Made by a program: the position numbers and the translations under genes. Positions 9,801 to 16,500 of a stretch of 25,194 bases of DNA are shown here, in pieces; positions within the stretch are counted from its first letter, which is position 1, and each line of letters opens with the position of its first letter. The stretch is taken from positions 1 to 25,194 of the forward strand of contig JAOXYB010059279.1 in the NCBI GenBank assembly GCA_028565635.1, in the 5' to 3' direction. This stretch comes from Phoronis ovalis (taxonomy: Eukaryota; Phoronida; Phoronidae). The notes under the pieces were generated by a model, which was not told where the DNA came from, searched no databases, and saw only the letters and a program-made list of their open reading frames with translations.

Positions 9801-10859
9801 TTGTTGTTTAAAATCCGGGAAAGCACTGCTAGCATAATGGTATGTATACATGTGTCGCTCTTCAGGTGGGTTTTTGGAGCTTAAGGATATTTCAGGGTGG
9901 GTGTTTTTGGGAAGGAGGGGGATATTTCAGGGTGGGGTTTCTGATTGCTTTGAACAATTTTACAATTTTTCGATTGTATTTCAACGTTTTTGGTATTTCA
10001 ATGCTGATTTTTTGCACTCTAGGATATTTCAGGGTGTTTTTTTTGACAATTCTGGGCATATTTCATGGTCAGGGTTTGGACCCCTGAGCGGCACAAATTT
10101 AAGGGCAGTGTCCCCTCGGGTGCTTAAAATGCGAAAAATTAATCTTCGAACATATGCAACCCACTGTATACTTTCAAACGTGCATGACTATCGATAAGAT
10201 TCGGTTTGAGCAATATACATGTCTTATAAACAGAACAGACAACGTTATAAGTACATTTCTATAGTATTATAGTTTGTATGATTCACGGTCATTATAAAAT
10301 GTATTGTAACATTATTACTAATAAGAACTAGAACTGGTTATCCGTTGTTTACCAACCTTATCACGAGCTTGCTTGAAAGAGATTCTTTCTGAAGTATCGC
10401 TAATAATAAATGCTTTGTGATCAGGACATTTTTGGCAGGCCTCGTCTAAAGTCTGTCCTAAGGTTAGACCCGAAAGAGGATAAGGGCCAATGGAGTGTAC
10501 ATAGCTGATAGTTAACGGCTCTGCTTGAAGAAATATGTCCCTGCAATAACATAAAGGCAAAATCAATTATTATAACTAAATAAATCTGATTATTGTAAAA
10601 CTTGGTGTCGTCCCGTGTTCATCGCCCTGTCATTTCTCGACGTCACGGACGTTGTGACATACAGTAGTCTGAGAACATAGGTAAACATAAGTACTAATAG
10701 CTATAAAATACCTGTTCGTAATTTAGCAGTAGACACTTATGAAACGTATTATGTATCATGAAGCAATCTGAACAAGTGGAGGTGTTCGATCCAGAAAATA
10801 AACATTCAGAAGCATGCATTTTGACTGTCTCACCCATCAAATTTACCAACTGTTGCCAT
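827..10859 (-). CDS. ACSF2-like acyl-CoA synthetase, complete 15-exon gene model
   Basis: Spliced CDS, in transcript order: 10859-10834, 10540-10357, 9720-9586, 9226-9185, 8891-8791, 7209-7092, 6743-6642, 6230-6067, 5571-5409, 4513-4409, 3545-3400, 2550-2350, 2084-2027, 1823-1752, 880-827. Every junction is GT-AG and every phase matches, giving 556 codons plus TAG. The family activates a fatty acid with ATP to an acyl-adenylate, then transfers it to CoA. Visible motifs: adenylation P-loop TSGSTGLPK (201-209), YGSSE (348-352), TGD (428-430), IIGRK hinge region (442-446), and a C-terminal domain ending VSKNKL. The order follows ACSF2 (about 615 residues in human) from near its N-terminus to its C-terminus. 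There is no clear transit peptide, so the location may not be mitochondrial. The A4, A8 and A10 core motifs deviate from consensus, so activity and substrate are uncertain. The internal model is strong; the 26-nt start exon is the weakest part. Confidence 0.88.
1752..1823 (-). CDS. ACSF2-like exon 14 (72 nt): A10 region
   Basis: The acceptor is GCATAG and the donor GTGGGT. The 24 codons include LWEKWIPEHYIFMKEFPRTG (516-535) and end ARLK. This corresponds to KIPKYIVFVTNYPLTISGK. The final lysine (539) probably serves as the A10 lysine, one residue displaced. Confidence 0.85.
2027..2084 (-). CDS. ACSF2-like exon 13 (58 nt)
   Basis: The acceptor is TTTACAG and the donor GTAAAT. It completes ELCLCVI and adds LKEGKNLTKEELKQYCKEK (497-515), matching RLKDGEETTVEEIKAFCKGK of ACSF2. 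Confidence 0.92.
2350..2550 (-). CDS. ACSF2-like exon 12: hinge and C-terminal domain
   Basis: The acceptor is GTCGTAG and the donor GTAAGC, chosen over the nearby GTAATG because only it fits the phase of the next exon. It encodes residues 429-495 plus two bases. DVGTLDEQGLLRIIGRK and IEDIIKEHPRIADANVIGIA match ACSF2 closely. Between them FKRYSVCVYP replaces the family's RGGENIYP. Confidence 0.93.
2696..3105. repeat. Three diverged tandem units of about 137 bp
   Basis: Units begin near 2696, 2832 and 2971. Shared landmarks recur in the same order: AGTACTTTTAGAGCTAG, then ATTAAATAATTAT, then TTAATTxxTTAxGTAATA, then GACAxxGxCACAxxAG-like text. The third unit is most diverged. It lies in the intron between exons 11 and 12 of the synthetase gene. 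No coding content was seen. Confidence 0.65.
3400..3545 (-). CDS. ACSF2-like exon 11: PGEICVKG to TGD
   Basis: The acceptor is TTTGCAG and the donor GTGAGA. It encodes residues 381-428 plus two bases. KPGEICVKGWGVFWGYWNDP and SGWLHTG match PGELCIRGYCVMLGYWGEP and WYWTGD of ACSF2. This is the clearest match in the gene. Confidence 0.95.
4084..4300. repeat. Short duplicated unit with inverted copy
   Basis: Two tandem units of about 40 bp start at 4084 and 4125; both contain AAATATGAAAA and ACCTGTTGTCG. Further right, at about 4270-4300, the same text recurs inverted (ACGGAATCATAATTTTATTG and TTTCCGACAATGG). This may be a small foldback element in the synthetase intron between exons 10 and 11. 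Confidence 0.45.
4409..4513 (-). CDS. ACSF2-like exon 10: YGSSE (A5) exon
   Basis: The acceptor is TTTCAG and the donor GTAAGC; 35 codons in phase 0 (346-380). HEYGSSEAM is the A5 motif (YGTTE in ACSF2). NTVGSVRPFTE matches ESVGRIMPHTE just before the next exon. Confidence 0.92.
4718..5235. mobile_element. Truncated outer copy of the same MITE, split by the inner copy
   Basis: CCAGTCTG plus TATAAATCC (4718-4734), then after the inner element TATAAATCC with ATCTGTTAGTATTCCGTA (5201-5227), form one continuous left terminus of the same family. Only the first 45-50 bases of this outer copy remain. Confidence 0.7.
4735..5200. mobile_element. MITE-like element, inner copy, with 9-bp target duplication
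   Basis: The ends are inverted: TGTCTGAATAAATCCATCC at the left, and TCAGTCTG then AAAAATCC when the right end is read in reverse. Both ends also share the subterminal TCTCAACTAACGTCTG. The element is flanked by TATAAATCC at 4726-4734 and again at 5201-5209. It is homologous along its length to 7324-7810. It has no ORF, so it is non-autonomous. Nine-base duplications with long inverted ends suggest a Mutator-like origin (inference). Confidence 0.8.
5409..5571 (-). CDS. ACSF2-like exon 9: WPAQLNDMINSPN segment
   Basis: The acceptor is TTGACAG and the donor is GTGAGT (strong). It encodes residues 292-345. The stretch PAQLNDMINSPNLTNYNLTS parallels TPTMFVDILNQPDFSSYDIS of ACSF2, and KAVPFGSQRCS parallels the GGVIAGSPAP turn. 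Confidence 0.92.
6067..6230 (-). CDS. ACSF2-like exon 8: divergent A4 region
   Basis: The acceptor is TTTTATAG and the donor GTATAT; 54 codons plus two bases (237-291). It starts NPAIVAFLNSW, where ACSF2 has NPLYHCLGS, and ends ALLKTLEIEK. The A4 histidine seen in most relatives is absent. Phase and position make the exon convincing even though identity is low. Confidence 0.8.
6308..6500. repeat. Decayed GAT/ATG-rich low-complexity tract
   Basis: Purine-biased text with repeated GATAATGATGAT, GACGACGAC and ATGATGACAG fragments looks like an old trinucleotide microsatellite. It is open in both strands for 60-95 codons, but the predicted peptides are low complexity. It lies in the intron between exons 7 and 8. 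Confidence 0.45.
6642..6743 (-). CDS. ACSF2-like exon 7: P-loop GSTGLPK
   Basis: The acceptor is TTGACAG and the donor GTAACA; 34 codons in phase 0 (203-236). GSTGLPKFVCYNHRNLVN completes the ATP-binding loop. The residue after the P-loop lysine is F; it is usually G, A or V in this family. Confidence 0.93.
7092..7209 (-). CDS. ACSF2-like exon 6: leads into the P-loop
   Basis: The acceptor is TTTTCAG and the donor GTAAAT. It encodes residues 163-202, ending QEDPVFIFPTS, so the A3 P-loop is split between this exon and the next. It corresponds to CHDPINIQFTS of ACSF2. Confidence 0.92.
7324..7810. mobile_element. MITE-like element, second full copy
   Basis: About 487 bp, starting CCAGTCTGAATAAATCC and ending AGACTGG, with inverted termini of roughly 75 bases that include CAACTAACGTCTGAG. 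The interior shares long stretches with the 4735-5200 copy, for example GTCCACTGTTATAC and TTGGTGTCAAGACTTTCGTG. It lies in the intron between exons 5 and 6, in the same orientation as the other copy. No convincing target duplication remains. Confidence 0.78.
8791..8891 (-). CDS. ACSF2-like exon 5: KPKCVVIGPQ segment
   Basis: The acceptor is TTCCAG and the donor GTAGGA. It encodes residues 130-162 plus two bases. IKPKCVVIGPQKEHI aligns with the CKALVFPKQFK strand of ACSF2. The CPEVENAQPG stretch of ACSF2 is replaced by DVLGVTEGSASE. Confidence 0.9.
9185..9226 (-). CDS. ACSF2-like exon 4: 42-nt microexon
   Basis: The acceptor is ATCTGG-side CAG (plus-strand ctg 9227-9229) and the donor GTATGT. 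The 14 codons read INPYGNIFELHTKK (residues 116-129). They fill exactly the gap corresponding to NPAYQAMELEYVLKK of ACSF2 between the flanking exons, in phase 0 on both sides. Confidence 0.85.
9586..9720 (-). CDS. ACSF2-like exon 3: GLLSLGMTKGD segment
   Basis: The acceptor is CTTGCAG and the donor GTAAAT; 45 codons in phase 0 (residues 71-115). GLLSLGMTKGDVL matches ACSF2 GLLSIGLCKGD, and the exon ends at VVSV. Reading on past the donor gives VNIYQ and then a stop, so the splice is needed. Confidence 0.92.
9815..10122. mobile_element. Minisatellite-cored inverted-repeat element A
   Basis: The left end CCGGGAAAGCACTGC and the right end GCAGTGTCCCCTCGGG are imperfect inverted repeats. A second inner pair is TGTGTCGCTC against GAGCGGCACA. 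Inside are four to five units with the core GATATTTCAGGGTG (9885, 9921, 10022 and a weaker one near 10055). The flanks TTTAAAAT (9807-9814) and CTTAAAAT (10123-10130) differ by one base and may be an 8-bp target duplication. It lies in the intron between synthetase exons 2 and 3. Open frames across it come from the repeat. Confidence 0.6.
10357..10540 (-). CDS. ACSF2-like exon 2: N-terminal lid and start of AMP-binding domain
   Basis: The acceptor is TTGCAG and the donor is GTTGGT, a weaker donor chosen because phase and alignment length both require it. It encodes residues 9-70, including ISYVHSIGPYPLSGLTLGQT and the ERISFKQARDK segment. These correspond to the LSYVQG start and LTFAQL segment of human ACSF2. 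Confidence 0.9.
10834..10859 (-). CDS. Candidate start exon (26 nt) of the ACSF2-like gene
   Basis: ATG at 10859 opens MATVGKFD plus two bases, followed by donor GTGAGAC. The two leftover bases (GG) match the phase that the next exon requires. Position +4 is G but -3 is T, so the start context is only moderate. No other minus-strand ATG exon with correct phase stood out upstream. The result is a short N-terminus without a targeting sequence. A different upstream exon, for example one with a transit peptide, cannot be excluded. Confidence 0.5.
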
Positions 10860-12817
10860 TTAGATAATATCTTGGTTTCGCGCCAGAGATCTAATTCGTA
10901 GTTTCTTGAGCTGTGGTCTGTATAGTTGATTTGTTGTTACGAGCTCTTTTCTCAACTGAGGTAATCAGTGATATCATAGGCCAACCAATTCACATAAAAA
11001 ATTGAACTTTATCAATGACTTTGACAGCGCTTACTTGTCTTATAGATAACACATATAACCTGTGACGGTCTGTCACCTTATAAAGTCTCAAGATACTGGG
11101 TGACATGAAGTAAATAGAACACGTTACGCACCTTTTATAAAACTGTCGTATGTCCTCGCAAAAAATTTGGACAACATTTAAAAAAAGTTTTAAATCTTTT
11201 TCGTTTAATCTACTTAAAATGTGACCGTACTTCAGTAGTTTGGGATAATAAAGAAATTCTTGTCTTGCTGGTCTCAGTGATGTTTGAATTAATTGAATAG
11301 GCCACTACGAAAATGAAAAGCGAACAAAAAATATTTTTAAACCATTTAATAAAAAATCTATTATTGCAACGCATTCTTTTTGTATTTTATAAAAAAGGTA
11401 CGTCTTAGCCGTTGTTTTAACACCAAACTTGCCCTTTTTGTGTATTTGGCTGCTATATAATAAGAAGTGTTTAATAGAGGCAGTGTTGTCTTAAATTTCT
11501 AAGGAGAGGTGTCTTAATTATATCTACAACGCCTACTAGTCGTAAGAAATAAATTATAAATTGAAAACAGCTAGGGTTTTAGAAATAATTAAGTTTTTGA
11601 AGAATATAAGTTGTTTTATTGCTGAAATACTTAATAGAAATGAAGAATTATGTTACATAACCCTAAAAGCACTAATATGTTTATTTCGTGTCGTATACAT
11701 TGAGGTGTGCATGTATTTCAAGCTTTGTTAATGTTTCAGTAATTTTGATCTTTCCTTTTAAGAAAGGAAGAGACTGACAAACCTAATGCTCAAAAATCCG
11801 GTCTCTAATCTTTAGAAATGATCATGAGCTCATTAAACGTGGTTTGACTCATATCATGAGACTTGATGCAAAGCCATTTTGTTGGACTGTTTCGTAAAAT
11901 ATAAGTATATATATATAAAAAATAACCATACCTACAGATGCAAACTTGTTTTACATATATGCCTACGAACAGCGTATCAGATGTTGAAATTTTGCTTTGT
12001 TCAGCAGTTATGAATTTTTGGAATTTAAAGGTCAGTTCAAAATCAACGACCTTGTGACCTCTCGGAGTCTGAATTTTGAAGTTTTAACTTTTTCAACTTC
12101 AGATTTTCGCAAAGTGAAGTTTGTAGGTGGAGGGGAACTTGATTTGTATTTTTTAAATTTTTTTTCCAGACAATAGCAAATCAGATCGCGAAACTTGTTT
12201 TCAACCTTTTTGCCCTTCAGATTTATAAACTTAATGTATACTCTTACCAAAAATGTATACTTTTATATGTCTATCTCTTCATAGAGAAAAAGTTATAAGT
12301 CAAATACCAAACGGTGTCATTATAACATATCGAGTCCTCAAAAGAAAACTTGTTTACCCGTCTATCCCGTGGTAAGGGGATAATCCGGGATTTTGGATTT
12401 GCAACTTTAAATCTAGGATATATAAAACTCTAAGAACGAACAAAAACGCTAAAGTGTTAAGTAGTAGTCCCAACTTATTTTGAATATTTTGTCACAGACT
12501 ACAAGTTTATTTTTTTTATTTATATCTGCTAAAATGCAACATTACTAACACAGAAAGAGTATATGATAATCTGGTATGCATTTCCAGATGCAGTTTTATA
12601 CAAGGATTTTCTATGAAATATTGTTACATAAAATAATTTCATTATATTTTTGTTATAATTTTAACTTGTTCTAATAAACGAAATCGTGCATCATTTATAA
12701 AATAATGGCACATTTATAAATTCGTCCTTTTTCATATTCGATAATTATTTTTTTTGTTGTGACAGCTGACTTCTTTTTCGTAATTTATGTGCCAAAAATA
12801 TGATTTAGTAATCAGTA
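10860..12817. other. Upstream region of the synthetase gene, no gene seen
   Basis: It holds the presumed promoter and 5'UTR of the minus-strand synthetase gene, but no TATA or other strong element could be assigned. No convincing exon was found on either strand. An open frame at 12032-12250 (minus) is lysine-rich AT-derived sequence without recognisable motifs. Confidence 0.5.
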
Positions 12818-12889
12818 GGTTCTATGGTGTAATGGTTAGCACTCTGGACTCTGAATCCAGCGATCCGAGTTCAAATCTCGGTAGAACCT
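12818..12889 (+). tRNA. trnQ-CUG: tRNA-Gln (anticodon CTG)
   Basis: 72 nt, no intron. The acceptor stem is GGTTCTA/TAGAACC with discriminator T. The D arm contains TGGTGTAATGGTTAGCA (A box). The anticodon stem CTGGA/TCCAG encloses loop CTCTGAA with anticodon CTG at 34-36. The T arm is CCGAG-TTCAAAT-CTCGG (B box GAGTTCAAATC). It lacks an encoded CCA, as eukaryotic tRNA genes do. A T-run (ATTTTTCATTTTTC) follows at once as a Pol III terminator. It is nearly identical to animal tRNA-Gln. Confidence 0.97.
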
Positions 12890-12906
12890 AATTTTTCATT
12901 TTTCTT
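12890..12906 (+). terminator. Pol III terminator of tRNA-Gln 1
   Basis: Two T5 runs within 17 bases of the tRNA 3' end; T4 or longer is the normal RNA polymerase III stop. Confidence 0.8.
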
Positions 12907-13057
12907 ATGTACTCAGTAAAAGGTGCACCGCGGATCAAACTACATATGTGTATGCAAATAAATATTTATTTATGTCAGGGTACAAAACTGAACAACTATA
13001 TTTGTAATTTGTGCTAAAAAAACAAAAAACAACGAAAAATATGATCCTTTTTTTTTA

Positions 13058-13088
13058 TTTAGCCGAAAAAGGAAAAAAAGGAAAAATT
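13058..13088 (-). terminator. Pol III terminator of tRNA-Gln 2
   Basis: On the minus strand the tRNA is followed by AATTTTTCCTTTTTTTCC, with two T5-or-longer runs. The first bases (AATTTTTC) match the 3' flank of the other copy, so the duplication extends a little past the tRNA. Confidence 0.8.
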
Positions 13089-13160
13089 AGGTTCTACCGA
13101 GATTTGAACTCGGATCGCTGGATTCAGAGTCCAAAGTGCTAACCATTACACCATAGAACC
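13089..13160 (-). tRNA. trnQ-CUG: tRNA-Gln (anticodon CTG), second convergent copy
   Basis: Identical to the copy at 12818-12889 except for one base: position 27 is T in place of C (TTGGA/TCCAG), so the first anticodon-stem pair becomes a U-G wobble with G43. All other stems, the anticodon and the promoter boxes are intact, so it should be functional. It is transcribed toward the first copy with 199 bp between their 3' ends. T-runs follow on the minus strand. Confidence 0.97.
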
Positions 13161-13523
13161 TCAGATGCCATTAGCCCTGTATGTTTTGTATTTTGTAGAC
13201 TAACAGCGGGACTAGCATGGATCAAGTCACTAGACTGTATCTATTATGGTTTATTTTATTCCTCCTTATATTGAATTATGCTAACTAGGATAATCTCAGA
13301 GTTAGGAAACTATTCACTTAAGTTGAATTTATTGCAGATATAATGTTACTTTCAGTATTCCAAATATGGCAGTACATCCACTCTGATAAACCAATCAGAA
13401 ATAAGATATTTGCATATGTAAACACCTTGGGGAACTCCCTCTGTCTGGAATTTGTGGAAATACAATGTGTAAGTTTCTATTTTGAGATCCCTGGAAATCC
13501 AAACAGCACACTCATGTGATTTG

Positions 13524-13539
13524 TGACTCAGTTGAGTCA
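13524..13539. promoter_or_regulatory. Palindromic double AP-1 site
   Basis: TGACTCA, two bases, then TGAGTCA: two full consensus AP-1 (TRE) sites in inverted orientation, separated by GT. An E-box-like CATGTG lies nearby at 13514-13519. The position just upstream of a possible untranslated exon supports a regulatory role, but this rests on motif match alone. Confidence 0.5.
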
Positions 13540-13595
13540 GTTCCGATTTCAGATTCGCTAGCGTTCCAGTAGAGACAGCAGCATTTTAGGTAAAG
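13540..13595 (+). other. Possible untranslated first exon (donor near 13596)
   Basis: A locally less AT-rich stretch (GTTCCGATTTCAGATTCGCT onward) ends in AAAG then GTAAGAG, a strong donor-like site; a second possible donor GTAAAG lies at 13590. It sits directly after the AP-1 pair. It could be the 5' end of the plus-strand gene at 18815. No transcript evidence can be seen, so this is tentative. Confidence 0.25.
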
Positions 13596-16500
13596 GTAAG
13601 AGAATTTTAATGCTAAAATTGAGAAATCGTTAAATAAGTAAACTAAACCTGTCAAAGCACAGTGATATATTTGCTCAAGCGGTGACGGACTGACCCAATT
13701 TCATCTTTTTACAGTGACCTCTGATAAACAACCTGTTAATATGTTTGTTTACCCGTTACATTTGGTCTTGAATAAAAGTTTCTGACAGTAGACAAATACC
13801 CTAGTTTTGAAGCACCTTTAAGTATTATCACAAGTAATTCAAGTTTGAAGTCAGAATAAATTCGATGAACTATTTTTAACCCCTTAATAATATGGCATTT
13901 AATTTTGAACAATTGGTTAAATGGGTCAACAATCTATAACATCCGTAAACGAGCAGGAATGACCGACTCGTTAGTTGATTAATTAACTATCGTTAAAACT
14001 TTGTTAATGGATTCAAAGCAGGAAACATAACAGTTTGTAAAGTTTCAGTTCCTCCCGATGGTTTCGTCACGCCCCCTTTTAATTTCGAACAAGACCGGGG
14101 GCCGGGTTTCATATCGGACTTTCAATTCTTGTGCCACCTGTTTCGAAAGGATCCGGGTTTAAATACTAGGTATGCAATCTTAAATAAGTTTCTGTGAGCA
14201 TTTGTTTATGTAAAATATTTTTACATATGCATGTTTTTTGTATTATAGTCATGATCCCGGCCGGGAATATTAAAAGTTAGATGGATCTTCTAAATCTCTG
14301 CAAAATCCCTTCGGGCCAGACTGTTTACTACTATGTTAATTGTTTATGTCAGTGATTGAACAATGCAGAAGAATGATCATTGATCATGTTTAATGTTTTT
14401 ATAACAATAAAATACCATGAACAAATATGTGACACGATTAACTATACACAACAGCAGCTAGGGTAAAAGAAAAAGATTTCCCACATGGCTTTCGCCATAT
14501 AGTTTACTATATTTATAATTATGTATCTCAACTGATTATGATTGCCATATTTTTCAATTTTTAGTGTTAATTATTGTAAACTGTTGAGTTATATTTAATG
14601 TAATGTACAGAGATTGAGAGACTAAGGGCATTTGTAAGCGTTGATGTTACATTTGGTTGTTTATAAAAGTTTTTTACAACAATGTAGTGACTGTCATCAA
14701 ACTCTTTGAGAAATGGTATCACTGATATAACAGCATCTTTTTTTATAGATTCACCTGAACTGAAACTTTTATCATTTATAAATGTATTATAGGAAGAATT
14801 TCACATAGTGTATCCTCAAATTAATCGTGATATACAGATATGTCATATAATTATGTGATAATATTTTCGGATTCTGATTTAATGTCATGATTGGTTCTCA
14901 CATGGCATGTACCTTGTGTGCTGTCTGAATATAAGAAAATGCATATTCTGTTTGGTTGTGCACATTGTAAATCATGTCGGCCATATTAACGCAATATAAT
15001 GCACAGACTAAGGAGTCGAATACTGAGTGCAATATGGAGAATCAGTCGAAATGTTCTGTTATGTCAAGTTATAATGAATTCTTCAGTTTGATTATATACA
15101 TTTGATTATCTCATCAGCAAAGGAACAATGGATTCACCCTTTGGCAAATCTTAGCCTGTCTCTGGCTTGTCAGCACCAACTAAAAGTATAGAATTTATAC
15201 TCATATTATACTATCAGGGCAGACATGAAATCACACTGTGGACTGTGATTTATAAAAGATAGTGTAGCTATCACTTCATTGTTTTATTGTATCACGGAGA
15301 TAACATTATTATTATTCCAGGTATTATATATAAGTGTTAAACACAAGGTCATCATGTACACTGTTGCTTGGGAGGCGGGGAAATGATTTATCACACTTTT
15401 AGTTTAATTTAAAGTTGGTTTATATCATATATGTATAACCATAAAATAGCATCCATATTCACATTATTTTTAACTCTGCAGTGTATATTTGGATTGAGGC
15501 ACTTTCATAGCTGTGATTGTTGATAGCAAGCTGCAAGCAGGAGTTAAAATAAGGGACACAGGAAATATTTATTAAATATAACCAAAGTATGTATTAAGTA
15601 TAAGATGTCCATTGGAAGTATTATAAAAACTGCCAAACACAAACAATTAAGTTATAAAAAGATTTGAAAATCTTAAGAAATGTGAATCAATCTCTATCAC
15701 ACACACATATAGCTTTTGTACTGACTTTGGTTTTGTTGTATGTCCGAACAGAAAGGGAGACACAGTTGGTACAAATGTAATCTATTTGAATGCATGTTGG
15801 ATGCTTAATAGTCAAGTCATGTCTCCTGTGTACCAATATACCACATTATCGCAGTGCAGTTTCACTGCAGTTTGTCCGTACATATTTGTGATTTCTATTT
15901 CCACCTTAATTGTGGCCTGCGGCTGGCTTTCGATCTTTTCAATTAATTTTATCAGTGCAGTTTCTCCTTAAAAGTTTCTAACACTGGTTTATTTACTTGT
16001 GAGTCTGGGTGTCAGTCCCTCTATTCCATGATACACTTCTAAAAATAAGATACAAAGCAATATGCCTAAACGAATACAAAACATCTTTGTAATGCTTCAT
16101 TTCTTTAGAGATAGAATTAAACTATATATTTATTGCTGCATGAAAAGCTTATGCCTGATTGTCTTGTATCGAAAAAAAGGCGGGCCTTGGGTGATACAGA
16201 TTTCCTGTGGTAGGATAAAAAGATGTTAATCATAATTGAAAAGGGGCAATACATTAATAAAGCATCATGGGCTCGAGAGATGCATATATAGTTGTTGTGT
16301 GCAATTAAAAAAAAATTTTAGTTGACAAAACTTAATCTCTGTAAAGTTAGGCCCATGAAAAATGCATTCTAATTGAACCTTCCTTCAAATTATTTTCTTA
16401 TGTAAAAGTTCTGATCAGTTTTCACTGCCTTGCATGAATCTGTTAATATTCATAAAAGTTATTTTTATGATTTATGTGTTTACTAATGCATAATAAAAGG

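Noticed and set aside
9842-10197. Two plus-strand open frames of 81 and 115 codons
   Set aside because: They run through the repeated ATATTTCAGGGTG units of element A and have no splice or family support.
12032-12250. 72-codon lysine-rich minus-strand frame upstream of the synthetase
   Set aside because: The composition follows from A/T-rich and foldback sequence (CTGAATTTTGAAGTT/AACTTCAG). It has no phase-compatible donor into exon 2 and no resemblance to a transit peptide.
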